From Streptomyces sp. CB02366 (GTDB lineage Bacteria > Actinomycetota > Actinomycetes > Streptomycetales > Streptomycetaceae): a stretch of DNA of 64,000 nucleotides. Position 1 is the first letter of the stretch, and each line of letters begins with the position of its first letter. Made by a program: the position numbers and the translations under genes. Positions 41,901 to 51,512 of this stretch are shown piece by piece. The notes beneath the pieces were generated by a model. The model made no database searches and was not told where the DNA came from. It worked only from the letters and a program-made list of their open reading frames with translations. The stretch covers positions 1 to 64,000 of the forward strand of contig NZ_LIVT01000014.1 in the NCBI RefSeq assembly GCF_001905905.1, given 5' to 3'.

Positions 41901-44900
41901 TTCGGTGGCAGCCGGGGCCGTGCCGGGCGCTTCCCGCAGGTCCAGGAGCGCGCGGCGGTCGATCTTGCCGGTGCCCGTCAGCGGCATCCCGCCGACCCGG
42001 GTGATCCGCGACGGCAGCATGTACGGCGGCAGCGACGTCGCGAGATGGCGCCGGAGCGCCGCGGCGTCCGCGACGCCGGGCCCGGGCCCGGGGGTCACGA
42101 AGGCGATCAGGCGTCCGTCCCGCACGAGGACGACGGCGTGGGCGACCTCCGGATGGGTCTGGAGCACCGCCTCGACCTCGCCCGGCTCGACCCGGTTGCC
42201 ACGGATCTTCACCTGGTCGTCCAGCCGCCCGAGGAACTCCAGGACGCCGTCCTCACCGCACCGCACCCGGTCGCCGCTGCGGTACCAGCGGCGACCGTCC
42301 CGAACCGTGAACGCCGCCTCGGTCAGGGCCGGTTCGCCGAGGTACCCCGGCGTCAGGCCGATGCCGGAGATGAGGAGTTCGCCGGCTTCGCCGGGCCTGC
42401 GGCGCTCCCCGTCGGGCCCGACGACCATCACCCGCGCACCCAGGACGGGGCGGCCGATCGGGAGCCGCCGCACCTCCTCGCCGGGCCGGGCGCGGATGAT
42501 GTGGCAGCTCGTGTTGACGGTCGCCTCGGTCGGACCGTACAGGTTGGCGATCCGGACGCCGTCGCCGAAGAAGTCGAACCAGCGGCGGACGTGGGCCGGG
42601 GACAGCGCCTCGCCGCCGACGTGGACCCACCGCAGGGCGGACAAGTCCGGTCGGGGAGCGCCGCGCCGCACCCGTTCCTCGGCCGCGCCCAGGAGCTGTT
42701 CCCAGAGGGTGGGCACGGAACTCCAGACGGTGATCCGCCCGCGCTCGACGTGCGTCAGCAGCCGGTCGGGATCGCGCAACAGCTCCCAGGCGACGGTGAC
42801 CACGGTGGCGCCGACGAGCAGCGGGGCGAGGAGCTGGCGGACGGAGGCGTCGAAGCAGGGCGACGCGGTCTGGGCGAGCCGGTCGTGCTCGTGGTACCCG
42901 AAGGCGCCGATCGCCCAGTCGAGGTAGTTCTCCATCGACCGGTGGGTGATGGGCACGGCCTTGGGCCGCCCGGTGGACCCGGACGTGAAGATCACGTAGG
43001 CGATGCCGTCGGCGTCGACCGGACTATCGGGTACGGGGTCTTCGTCGGCCGGCGGAGCGGGCGCCGGAGCCGAACCCGCCGGGACGAGGCCGCCCGCGGT
43101 ATCCGTCGCGCCCCGGGGCGGGCGGGTCGCGTCGTCGACGGAGACGAGGGCCACGTCGCCGAGCGACGCGCCCACCGCCCGGGTGGCCGCGTGGCACAGG
43201 ACCGTACGGGCCCCCGACCGCGTGAGCTGGTCCACCAGGCGTGCGGGCGGATGGCCGGCGTCCAGCGGCACCCACCCTGCCCCCGCGCGCAGCGCCGCGA
43301 CGACCGCCACGACGGTGTCGGCGCCGGGTTCGGTCAGCAGACCGACCAGGCTCCCCGGAGTCACCCCGCCGGCCAGCAGGGCGGCCGCGAGGGAGTGGGA
43401 GGCGCGGTCGAGCCCGGCGTAGGTCAAGGTGGCGTCGCCGGTGTCGACGGCGACCGCGTCCGGTGTGGCCCGGAACCGTTCGACCAGCCGCCGTACGAGC
43501 GTGGCGCTCCCGGCGTCCGGGCGGGGGTCGCGGTCCGCGTCGGGGACCGGCGCCGGGGAGCCGGGCCCCTCGCCCCCGGCGGCGGACGGCTGCCGTTCGG
43601 ACGGGCCGGGCTCCGGCCGGGCCGCGGGAGGGGAGGGGGCGCCGGGCCGGACCAGAGCGGCCAACGCCTCCCGGAAGCCGCGGTCCAGCCGGTCCACCGT
43701 CGTGGCGTCGAAGAGCCGGGCGGGGAAGTTCCACGAGAAGCGCAGGACGGACTCGTCCTGCCAGCACAGCAGGCTCAGGCGTGTCGCGGCGGTGGCGGTG
43801 CCCGCGGCGGTCGGCCGCACCCTCACCGGGCACCGCTCGTCGAGAGCGACGGGGAAGCGCGAGAAGCTGAAGCCGGCCGGTGACACGGTCCGGGGCCCGG
43901 CCCCGGCCGGGTCGGGCGGCAGCAGGCGGGCCAGGTCCAGCCCGGTGGGGCTCGCGTGCCGCTCGCTCTCCAGCCAGACGGCCGCCAGCCGTTCGGCCAG
44001 CGCCTCCACCGGCTCCTCCGGTTCGGTCGAGCACAGCAGGGGAAGGGAGTCGGCGAGCGGCCCCACGAGACGGTCCAGGACCGCCCCGCGGTGGTCCCGC
44101 CGGGCCCGGGCGACGTTCACCGCGATGTCCCGCTGACCGCTCCAGCGGGCCAGGCAGCGCACGTGGACGGCGAGGAGCAGGTGGAACAGGCTCACCCCGC
44201 AGGCGGCGGCCCGCTCCTCCAACGCGGCGGTCAGCGCCGCGTCGAGGGCGCTCTGACGGGAGGCCACGGGCGCCGTGGGGAGGGCGGAGGGGTCCCCGTC
44301 GTACGGCAGGCGCAGCGGCTCGCCCCGGGAGGCCAGCCGCTGCGCCCAGTACCGCCGGTCGGCGTCGAGAGCCGTGGAGCCGCCGGTGGAGGACCGCTCG
44401 GCGGCGGCAGCGGCCGCGTATCCGGCGAAGTCGGTGTCGAGCGCGGGCAGGCGCGCCTGCTCGCCGTGGACGAGCGCGGTGTAGAGCGTCCACAGCTCCC
44501 CGGCCAGGACGTTGAGGCTGTAGCCGTCCCCGGCCGCGTGGTGGACCACCAGCACCAGGTGGGACAGCTCCGCGCTCTCGCGGGCGAGGAGGGCGCGCAC
44601 GGGCGGCTCGGCGGAGAGGTCGAACGGCCGGTTGCGCAGGTCCGCTTCCCACTCCTCGACACGGCCGGGAAGCTCGCGGACCTCGTACCAGTCGCCGAGC
44701 GCCGCGGGCGGCGCGACGTACTGCGTCGGCCCGCCCCCGGCGGTTCCCCCGCTGTCGATACGGATCCGCAGCATGGTGTGCCGATCGGCGAGCGCGGCGA
44801 GCGCGCGGCCCAGGACGGCGGTGTCCAGGGGGCCCCGGACGGTCTGCCGGACATAACCGTGGGCCGGAACGTCCGGGTGGAGGCGGCTGCTGGTGTGCAG

Positions 44901-47900
44901 GGCCAGTTGGACGGGGGTGAGCGGGAAGGAGCGCCCCTCGGGCACCGGGGCCGGGGCGGGGGAGGAGACGGCCGCCGGGGGGCGGGAGGGGGCGGTGTCG
45001 AGGTACGCGGCCAGTTCGGTGATGGTCCGGTACTCGAAGAAGAGCGTGGCGGGCAGGGTCGTGCCCCGTTCCCGTTCGAGCTGCCGGACGAGGTCGACGG
45101 CGGCGAGCGAGTCGAGTCCGAGGGCGAGGAACGGCTCGTCGTCGGGGATCGCGGAGTCGGGCAGGCGCAGTGCCGAGGCCAGCAGCCGACGGAGAGACGC
45201 GGCGGTGGGGCCGGGGGCGGCCGTCCGGCCCGTCCCCCGCGGACGCGTGCCGGCGGCGGAGGTCCGGTGCGAGGCGGCCGGGACGCTCGCGGGGGGCGCG
45301 CCCGTGAGGCCCGTCCCGGGGGCCGGCGGCACGGCGGGCGCCGGTCGCGGTGACGGCGACAGGTCGGCGAGCAGGAGTTGCGCCGTATCGACGCCGCAGG
45401 CCGTACGGAGCGCGGCCAGCGCGGGAGAGAGGTCCACGGGCTGGCTTCCGCCGCTTCGCACGCCGGGGGAGCCCGCCCCGGGGCCGAAGCCCGCCGCCAT
45501 GCCCGTCCCGGTCACCGCCGCGAGGTTCACGGAGAGCCAGCGCCGGCCCGCGCGCCGTTCCGAGGCGGCGAACGCGTCGAGGAAGGCGTTGGCCCCCGCG
45601 TAGTCGCCCAGCGCGCCCGCCAGGCCGGGCAGCACGGCGCTGACGGAGGAGAACGCGACGCGGACCGCCGGGTCGAGCCCGTACCGGCGCAGGGCGAGCG
45701 AGAGCAGCAGGGCGCCGCGCGTCTTCGCGGCGAGGGCGTCCCCCGTCTCCTCGGCGCGCCGGTTCCGCAGGGTTCCCGGCCGCACCACGCCGGCCGCGTG
45801 GAAGAGGGCGTCGAGGCGGGGCAGTTCCGCGACGAGCGCATCGACGTCCCGCTCCACCGAGACGTCGGCCACCCGGTAGTGGACGGTCGCACCCAGGGCC
45901 CGCAGCTCCTCGGCCAGCCCTGCGGGAAGCCGCGGGGAGCGCCCGGTGAGGACGAGGGCCGGACGGCCCCGGCCCGCGAGTTCCCGGGCGAGCGCGGCGC
46001 CGATTCCGCCGCCGCCCCCGGTGATGAGGAAGGTGCCGTCGGACGGCAGCGGCCACCGCGCCGCGGCGGCGTCCGCCAACGGTACGCAGCGGCGGGTGAG
46101 CCTGCGTCCGCCCCGCCAGGCGACGCTCACGGTCCCTCCCGGAACACGGTCCGCTCCCAGCTCGGCGAGGACGGCGGCCAGGCGCTGCGCCGGGGTGTCG
46201 GCCGAACAGAGGTCGACGGCGGTGGCGACCGCGCCCGCGGTCTCCTGCGGCAGAGCCATCAGCAGGCCCCCGAGGACGGCGTGGGCGGGACGCGGCCGCT
46301 CCCGCACGGCCCCGGTGGCGTGCACGTCCTCGGTCAGCACCAGCAGCCGGTCCGCGCCGGTCTCGTCGAACCGGGCCAGGGCCTCGTCGAAGGCGGCCAC
46401 CGCGGCCTCCTGGGCCCGGCCGAGGGCGTCGGCGGTGTCCTGGGCGGGGGCGGGCCCGGCCACCAGGACCACGGCGTCCGGCGGCCCGTCGCCCGGCGCG
46501 TGGCTGTGGACGCCTTCGGCGCGGAGCCGGGAGGCGAGCCGGTCGACGGAGGCGGCGTCGGGCCCGGTCAGCAGCACCGACCGCACGGACCGCGCCGCCG
46601 CGGCGGGCAGGGTGTCCTCCTCCCACACGACCCGGTGCAGCAGGGGCTCGGCGGGTGGATCGGCCCAGTACCGGCTGCGCTGGAAGGGGTAGGTGGGCAG
46701 CGGAATCCGGCGGTGCCCCGCGTCGAGCGCGCTCCGGTCCAACGGAACGCCGAGCGACCACAGGCGCCCCACGGTTCCCAGAAGGTCCTTGCTGCCGCCG
46801 TGCCCGTCGACGGGCACGCCCGCGGCTTCCGCCCCCCCGGCGGAAGGGCCTGGCAGGGCGCACAGCACCGTGACCGTACCCCGGTCCGCGCCGCCCGCGT
46901 ACGCCTCCGTCGCCGCGCGGACCGCACCCGACAGCGTCGCGCCGTGTCCGACCTCGACGAAGGTGTCGTACCCCTCCGCGGCCAGACGTTCCACGGCCGC
47001 CCCGAACAGCACCGGGCGTTCGGCGTGGTCGCGCAGGTGCTCCGGGCCGAGGACCGGCTGCCACTCGGCCGTGACGGTGCTCATCAGCGCGACGGACGGG
47101 GTCTGCGGGACGAGCGCCCGCGCCGCCTCGGCGAGCGGCCCGGCGATCGGACGCATCAGGGGCGAGTGGAAGGCCCGGGAGACGCGCAGACGGCGCGTCG
47201 CGACGCCCTGGGCGTCGAGGTCGTGCGCCGCGCGTTCCACGGCGGACACGCTCCCGGAGAGGACCTGGAGGCCGGGACCGTTGTACGCGGCCACCGTCAG
47301 CGCCCCGGCGGACCCGGCCACCGCGGCGGCGACGGCCTCGTCCCCTCCGAGCACGGAGAGCATGGCTCCCGGCTCGGTGAACCCGCCCATGAGACGGCCG
47401 CGTTCGACCGCGAACCGCAGGGCGTCGGGCAGCGTCAGCAGCCCGCCGGCACACGCGGCGGTGATCTCCCCGACGCTGTGGCCGGCGACCGCGTCCGGCT
47501 CCACGCCCCAGGCGCGCAACTGGCGGGCCAGCGCCACCCCGGAAGCGACCAGGAGCGGCTGCGCCACCTCCGTCGCCGCCTGCGCGGCCGGGCCCGCACC
47601 CAGGTCCAGACCCCAGTCCAGCAGGGTCCGGCCGCAGACGGGGCCCACGAGTGCGGACGCCTCGTCGAACGTCTCCCGGAACACCGGGGCCGTCCGGTAC
47701 AGCGCCCGGTCCCGGCCGGGGGACTGCGTGCCCTGCCCCGGGAAGAGGAACGCCACGCGCGGCCGGGACCGGACGACGCTTCCGACGTGCCCGGGGGCCC
47801 CGCCCGTCGCGGCAGAGGCCGCGGTGACGGCGGCGAGCCGCTCCCGCAGGTCACCGTCCGCGACGACCGCGAGCCGGTGGGGCCCCTCGTCCCGGGCGGT

Positions 47901-50900
47901 GCTCGCCGTCCGGCAGACGTCGCCCTCGCGCACGTGCGGACGGTTCTCCAGGTGCTCGGCGAGCCGGGCCGCCGCGTCCCGCAGCGCACCCCCGCTCCGG
48001 GCCGAGAGGGTCAGCAGATGAGGCCCCCCACCCCCGGCTCCCCCCGCCGGCGGCGGGGCCGGGGCGGCCACGAGCGGAGCCTGTTCGAGAACGGCGTGGG
48101 CGTTGGTCCCGCCGAACCCGAACGCGTTGATCCCCGCGACCAGGGGCGTGGCCGACGTCCACTCCCGGGCCTCGGTCACCACCGAGAAGCCGGCGGGGGC
48201 GAGGCCCGCCGAGGGCGCCGCGTGGTGCAGCGACGGCGGCAGCCTGCGGTGGCCCAGGGCCAGCACGACCTTCACCAGGGAGGGCAGCGCGGCGGCGTTC
48301 AGCAGATGCCCGATGTTCGTCTTCACCGAACCGAGCAGCCGGGGTTCGCCGTCGGGCCGTACGGGAAAGGCGTGGGCCAGCGAACGCAGTTCGATCGGGT
48401 CTCCCACGGCCGTGCCGGTCCCGTGGGCCTCGACGTAGGTCACCGCGGCGGGGTCCACGCCCGCCGCCTCGTACGCCCGGGTGATGACCTCGCGTTGGCG
48501 CAAGGGGTTGGGGGCCATCAGACTCATCGACCGGCCGTCGTTGTTGACGGCGGTGCCCCGCACCACCGCGAGCACCGGGTCGTCGGCGAGCCGCGCCGCG
48601 TCCAGGCGCGTCAGGACGAGCGCCGCGCCCCCCTCGCCGGGTACGAAGCCGTCGGCGTCGGTGCTGAAGGCGCGGCTGCGCCCGGTGGGGGACAGGGCCC
48701 CGGCCTCTTCGAGCAGCCGGTGCGCGGACGAGGTCAGGTGGAGGTTGACCCCGCCGACGACGGCGAGGTCGCACTCGCCGTCCAGCAGGCTGCGCCGGGC
48801 CAGATGCAGCGCCACCAGCCCCGACGAACAGGCCGTGTCCACGGCGAGCGCGGGACCGTCGAGATCGAGGCACTGGGAGACCCGGGCGGCGATGAGGGAA
48901 GGAAGGTTCCCGGTGAGCGCGGTGGGCAGGGGAGAGCCGTCCGCCGCCGCCCGGTCCAGAACCTCCCGGTAGCCGCTGTCGCCGACCGCCGCGAACACGC
49001 CGATCCTGCGATCGCGCCGCCGCGGACCCGCGTAGCCGGCGCGTTCCAGGGCCTCGTGCGCGAGTTCCAGGAAGAGCCGCGCCTGCGGATCGAGCGCCCG
49101 CGCCTCCTCCGCCCCGATGCCGAAGTACCCGGCGTCGAAGGCGGCCGGATCCTCCAGGAGCGCCGCCCACCGCGTCCGGTCGCCGTGGCGGTCGCGGGGA
49201 TCCTCGCCCCAACGCCCGTACGGTACGGAGGCGACGGCGTCGCGCCCTTCGACGAGCAGGTCCCAGAACGCCTCGGGGGTGTCGGCCCCGGGAAAGCGGC
49301 ACGCGAGGCCGATGACGGCGGCGGAGCCGACGGCTCCGGAGCCCTCGGGGGAGGCGGTGGCGGAGCGGGAACGGGGAGCGGTGGCGCGAGCCCCGGTCGC
49401 CCCGGCCGACGGGGTGGCCATCCCTCCTGTTCCCGGAGCGTGGGAGGGGGGAGCGGCGGCAGCGGCCCCGGGTGCGATCCTCGTCAGGTGGTCCGCGAGC
49501 GCCGCGACCGTGCCGTGGTCGCGGATGACCGCCGGCGGCAGCGTCACACCGAACGCGTCCTCCAGCGCCACCAGGACCTCCATCGCCTTGAGCGACGTGC
49601 CCCCGAGGCTCCCGAACGGCTCGTGCGACCCGATCGACGCGGCGGGCCGTCCCAGTACCCGGCTCCAGACGCCCCGGACCGTCTCGACGGTCTCGGCACG
49701 ACCCCGCGGCGCCGCCGCGACCGAGGAGCCGCCGCCCGCCGCGACGGGGGGACCGCCGTCACCCGTGACGACCGCGCCCGCCGCCGGCCCGCGCACGCCC
49801 CGCTCGTGCGCGGCGAACTCGCCCGCCTCGAAACGCTCCCGCAACCGCCGCCGCTGCAGTTTGCCGCTCGTCGTACGGGGAAACGCGCCGGGCGGCAGGG
49901 CCAGCACCCGTACGTCGTCATGGAGCAGCGCCTCGCCCACCCGCGCCGCCACGCGTGCGAGCACCTCCGCCGCCCCGTGCGGGGGCCGCGCCCAGGGGAC
50001 GAACACCACGACGCGCTCCGCGCCGCTGACCGGGTCGGTCGACCCGACCACCGCCGGGGCCCCGGACGGCAGCCCGGGCGTCGCCGCCACGACCTCTTCC
50101 AGGTCCGGGGCGTGGAAGGTGCGGCCGTTGAGGAACAGCACGTCCTTGTGGCGGCCCGTGACGCACAGCCGCCCGTCCCGCAGGAACCCGAGGTCACCGG
50201 TGCGCAGCCACCCCCCGGCGAACACCTCCGCGCTCACGGCCGGAAGCCCGTGGTAGCCACGGGCCAGTTGGGGACCGCGCACCATGATGTGCCCCACCCG
50301 CCGGTCCCCGAGGACGGCCCCCGCGTCGTCGACGACGCGCACGGAGCAGTCGGCCACCGGTCGGCCGACGTCCATCAACTCCACGGCTCCTTCGCCCGGT
50401 TCGGCGTCGACCGCCACGCCGCGGCTCAAGGAGGCCCGGTCCAGGACCAGCGGCTCGGCCACTTCGCCCGGCGGCGGGAAGGTCACCGCCAAGGTCGCCT
50501 CCGCCAGGCCGTACACGGGCTGGGCCGCCGCCGGGTCCAGCCCGGCAGGCCGGGTCTTGAGCGCGAAGGCACGCCACACCGCGGGCGCGATCGGCTCCGC
50601 CCCGACCAGGAGCAGCCGTACGGCCGAGAGGTCCAGGCGGGCAAGGGCCTCGTCGGGAACCCGGCGTACGGCCAGCGCCAGGGCGAAGTTGGCCGCGGAC
50701 AGGACGGTGCCCCGGTGCCTGGCCGCCGCCTCGAACCACAGGCCGGGCCGCTTGGCGAACGACAGCGGGCCGATCTTGACCTGCCGGGCGCGTGCGGCCA
50801 GCGGGGCGAGATGCGTGCCGATGAGCCCCATGTCGTGGAAGTACGGCATCCAGCTGACCACCACGTCGTCCGCGCACAGCGCCGAGGCGTCCCGTATCTG

Positions 50901-51422
50901 CCGCAGGTTGGCCAGCACCGCGCCGTGCGTCACCTCCACCCCCTTGGGCGCGCCGGTGCTGCCCGAGGAGAACTGCACGAACGCGACGTCCTCGGGCCCG
51001 GCGGCGACCGGCTCCCGCAGCTCCGGACCCTTCCGCAGGGCGTCCAGGGTCAGGACCACGGCGCCGGCGGGGAACGCGTCGGCCGGCGACACGGTCGCGG
51101 CGTCCACGACGACGGGCGGCCGGCCCAGGTGTTCCCAGACCGGCAGGACCCGGCGGGCGTCCGGAGCCAGCGGAACCGGAACGAGGCCGGCCGCCACCGC
51201 GCCCCAGAACAGGGGCTGGAAGTCCTCCCCGCGGTCGGCGAGCAACGGCACACAGGTCCCCGGCGGCACCCCCGCCTCCCGGAAGCCGCCCGCCACCCGC
51301 ACGGCCTCGTCCAGGAGTTCGCGCAGGGTGACCGTCAGCTCGCTCCCGTCACCGCGCACATGCACGACGGTCTGTCCGGGGGCGTCACGGACCGCGTCCA
51401 GCAGTACATCCAGCAAGGTCAT
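38937..51422 (-). CDS. FAAL-PKS-NRPS hybrid megasynthase with C-terminal acyl-ACP-reductase-like domain
   Basis: One 4161-aa protein; domain positions approximate. FAAL 1-540 (FVQFSSGSTGAPKGVEVTHG, SWMPYFHDMGLIG) activates a free fatty acid. ACP ~570-645 (Ser near 610, LGGTSLKAM). KS 700-1115 with DTACSSGL (Cys near 865), EAHGTGT, KTNIGHL. AT 1225-1510 with GHSVGE and RAFHSP, malonyl type. KR with GGGGGIGAALA near 1800 and Ser/Tyr/Asn near 1930-1945. ACP near 2105. C domain 2165-2580 (HHAAGDG). A domain 2640-3160 (IFTSGSTGRPKAV, FDASVRQLL, LYGPTEATV). PCP Ser near 3225. Second C 3300-3720 (HHIIGDG). A C-terminal 375-residue reductase follows, resembling cyanobacterial acyl-ACP reductase (LTVAFVGLGSIGSSSLELLL). 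All core motifs look intact. ATG 51422 has GGAG upstream; a GTG four codons earlier is possible. No thioesterase. Confidence 0.92.
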   Translation of the reverse strand: MTLLDVLLDAVRDAPGQTVVHVRGDGSELTVTLRELLDEAVRVAGGFREAGVPPGTCVPLLADRGEDFQPLFWGAVAAGLVPVPLAPDARRVLPVWEHLGRPPVVVDAATVSPADAFPAGAVVLTLDALRKGPELREPVAAGPEDVAFVQFSSGSTGAPKGVEVTHGAVLANLRQIRDASALCADDVVVSWMPYFHDMGLIGTHLAPLAARARQVKIGPLSFAKRPGLWFEAAARHRGTVLSAANFALALAVRRVPDEALARLDLSAVRLLLVGAEPIAPAVWRAFALKTRPAGLDPAAAQPVYGLAEATLAVTFPPPGEVAEPLVLDRASLSRGVAVDAEPGEGAVELMDVGRPVADCSVRVVDDAGAVLGDRRVGHIMVRGPQLARGYHGLPAVSAEVFAGGWLRTGDLGFLRDGRLCVTGRHKDVLFLNGRTFHAPDLEEVVAATPGLPSGAPAVVGSTDPVSGAERVVVFVPWARPPHGAAEVLARVAARVGEALLHDDVRVLALPPGAFPRTTSGKLQRRRLRERFEAGEFAAHERGVRGPAAGAVVTGDGGPPVAAGGGSSVAAAPRGRAETVETVRGVWSRVLGRPAASIGSHEPFGSLGGTSLKAMEVLVALEDAFGVTLPPAVIRDHGTVAALADHLTRIAPGAAAAAPPSHAPGTGGMATPSAGATGARATAPRSRSATASPEGSGAVGSAAVIGLACRFPGADTPEAFWDLLVEGRDAVASVPYGRWGEDPRDRHGDRTRWAALLEDPAAFDAGYFGIGAEEARALDPQARLFLELAHEALERAGYAGPRRRDRRIGVFAAVGDSGYREVLDRAAADGSPLPTALTGNLPSLIAARVSQCLDLDGPALAVDTACSSGLVALHLARRSLLDGECDLAVVGGVNLHLTSSAHRLLEEAGALSPTGRSRAFSTDADGFVPGEGGAALVLTRLDAARLADDPVLAVVRGTAVNNDGRSMSLMAPNPLRQREVITRAYEAAGVDPAAVTYVEAHGTGTAVGDPIELRSLAHAFPVRPDGEPRLLGSVKTNIGHLLNAAALPSLVKVVLALGHRRLPPSLHHAAPSAGLAPAGFSVVTEAREWTSATPLVAGINAFGFGGTNAHAVLEQAPLVAAPAPPPAGGAGGGGPHLLTLSARSGGALRDAAARLAEHLENRPHVREGDVCRTASTARDEGPHRLAVVADGDLRERLAAVTAASAATGGAPGHVGSVVRSRPRVAFLFPGQGTQSPGRDRALYRTAPVFRETFDEASALVGPVCGRTLLDWGLDLGAGPAAQAATEVAQPLLVASGVALARQLRAWGVEPDAVAGHSVGEITAACAGGLLTLPDALRFAVERGRLMGGFTEPGAMLSVLGGDEAVAAAVAGSAGALTVAAYNGPGLQVLSGSVSAVERAAHDLDAQGVATRRLRVSRAFHSPLMRPIAGPLAEAARALVPQTPSVALMSTVTAEWQPVLGPEHLRDHAERPVLFGAAVERLAAEGYDTFVEVGHGATLSGAVRAATEAYAGGADRGTVTVLCALPGPSAGGAEAAGVPVDGHGGSKDLLGTVGRLWSLGVPLDRSALDAGHRRIPLPTYPFQRSRYWADPPAEPLLHRVVWEEDTLPAAAARSVRSVLLTGPDAASVDRLASRLRAEGVHSHAPGDGPPDAVVLVAGPAPAQDTADALGRAQEAAVAAFDEALARFDETGADRLLVLTEDVHATGAVRERPRPAHAVLGGLLMALPQETAGAVATAVDLCSADTPAQRLAAVLAELGADRVPGGTVSVAWRGGRRLTRRCVPLADAAAARWPLPSDGTFLITGGGGGIGAALARELAGRGRPALVLTGRSPRLPAGLAEELRALGATVHYRVADVSVERDVDALVAELPRLDALFHAAGVVRPGTLRNRRAEETGDALAAKTRGALLLSLALRRYGLDPAVRVAFSSVSAVLPGLAGALGDYAGANAFLDAFAASERRAGRRWLSVNLAAVTGTGMAAGFGPGAGSPGVRSGGSQPVDLSPALAALRTACGVDTAQLLLADLSPSPRPAPAVPPAPGTGLTGAPPASVPAASHRTSAAGTRPRGTGRTAAPGPTAASLRRLLASALRLPDSAIPDDEPFLALGLDSLAAVDLVRQLERERGTTLPATLFFEYRTITELAAYLDTAPSRPPAAVSSPAPAPVPEGRSFPLTPVQLALHTSSRLHPDVPAHGYVRQTVRGPLDTAVLGRALAALADRHTMLRIRIDSGGTAGGGPTQYVAPPAALGDWYEVRELPGRVEEWEADLRNRPFDLSAEPPVRALLARESAELSHLVLVVHHAAGDGYSLNVLAGELWTLYTALVHGEQARLPALDTDFAGYAAAAAAERSSTGGSTALDADRRYWAQRLASRGEPLRLPYDGDPSALPTAPVASRQSALDAALTAALEERAAACGVSLFHLLLAVHVRCLARWSGQRDIAVNVARARRDHRGAVLDRLVGPLADSLPLLCSTEPEEPVEALAERLAAVWLESERHASPTGLDLARLLPPDPAGAGPRTVSPAGFSFSRFPVALDERCPVRVRPTAAGTATAATRLSLLCWQDESVLRFSWNFPARLFDATTVDRLDRGFREALAALVRPGAPSPPAARPEPGPSERQPSAAGGEGPGSPAPVPDADRDPRPDAGSATLVRRLVERFRATPDAVAVDTGDATLTYAGLDRASHSLAAALLAGGVTPGSLVGLLTEPGADTVVAVVAALRAGAGWVPLDAGHPPARLVDQLTRSGARTVLCHAATRAVGASLGDVALVSVDDATRPPRGATDTAGGLVPAGSAPAPAPPADEDPVPDSPVDADGIAYVIFTSGSTGRPKAVPITHRSMENYLDWAIGAFGYHEHDRLAQTASPCFDASVRQLLAPLLVGATVVTVAWELLRDPDRLLTHVERGRITVWSSVPTLWEQLLGAAEERVRRGAPRPDLSALRWVHVGGEALSPAHVRRWFDFFGDGVRIANLYGPTEATVNTSCHIIRARPGEEVRRLPIGRPVLGARVMVVGPDGERRRPGEAGELLISGIGLTPGYLGEPALTEAAFTVRDGRRWYRSGDRVRCGEDGVLEFLGRLDDQVKIRGNRVEPGEVEAVLQTHPEVAHAVVLVRDGRLIAFVTPGPGPGVADAAALRRHLATSLPPYMLPSRITRVGGMPLTGTGKIDRRALLDLREAPGTAPAATEAGAGAPDVRTAPRTAPRTPTEVRLAAVWCAVLRTDEVCREDDFFVLGGDSLLVLEVFARLEKQGGPLPRPTVVYRHRTLAGLASALDAEAEAAGAPSAAAGGREAVDEAPDRSAGRRPDAGPQPFPLTPTQRGFLLAEAIAPGATSSWLTRLRLHGRLDTARFQRAVDTLVLRHPMLRTVFPAGARPAVQQELAPSLRLPVDFEVLTGPDQVEERIAGERARRFEPWAWPLLRLRVLTDAPDEHVLVVHAHHIIGDGYSAALLIRELTAVYDALADGGEPAPAPLRSTFHDHAERLARRTGADADGFPGGGSPEGESRWARLSAPYTPPVLSAGTASSAGAARLPHPRPLFHTHGFTLDIGQVGALRELAAAHSGSSLYLPVLTAYYRALAAVAGRADLVLGLAVSGRDHALPDAHRVFGPFATAVPLRPAGPGSGRPEDAGFDDDLRRVAAEATEARTYEGAVPSLPNGLPLTSQFFFTYLDFSALGPRSGRTLTVTPEDGDSAFTPPPAGTDVFLAAAPEDGRLRITVRGSATAFTPSALAAFAEAVRDGLAAATAAGASGPGGPGGPGGPEHPRHSDRGRPGACPGRRQVFPDRPEVYPDRPVEGSDQRMDAALIGYPPSPADLARMAGLPEAALPREELRALLFPAGRPRLLETISTPLGRSGFVCVPVFADELAPGAPLLGHTTRGVELAASHGARAVSLAGMIPSLTGYGFDVLRELGPSGTAPALTTGHAATVVSVVRTVHAVLDATGRRLDALTVAFVGLGSIGSSSLELLLGRAPRPVARLLLCDAPGSGPRLKELADSLLERRLVEDVEVVESGHGLPDAVYEAGLIVAAVGGGGALLDVDRLAPGTAVVDDSFPHCFDTARAFDRMDRVKDVLIVGGGLLSVGPVRRQAAAGLPAAAVAGYLARPMVPDTIASCRLESLLHASGAAVPLVRGLVDAATGLAYWEAAEATGTRAAPLHLLTRTIDVDGLDRVVTGRD

Positions 51423-51463
51423 GGGGTGCTCCACCGGTCGATCGATCCGTTCCTCGGAGAATG

Positions 51464-51469
51464 ATCTTA
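51464..51469 (-). promoter_or_regulatory. -10 element for the megasynthase gene
   Basis: TAAGAT on the minus strand lies about 42 bp before the ATG at 51422, within an AT-rich TTTTTAAGATCATT stretch that stands out from its surroundings. A TTGATT further upstream has 20-bp spacing, longer than ideal. The divergent relic at 51513 shares this region. Confidence 0.35.
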
Positions 51470-51512
51470 AAAACGGACGGGATGAACGGAATCAACCACC
51501 AGGAGGAGAGGA

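Noticed and set aside
45378..51464. Very long open frame (about 2030 codons) on the plus strand opposite the megasynthase
   Set aside because: It is a GC-bias shadow: the minus strand carries intact KS, AT, KR and FAAL motifs, while the plus-strand translation is low-complexity Arg/Gly/Gln with no domain.
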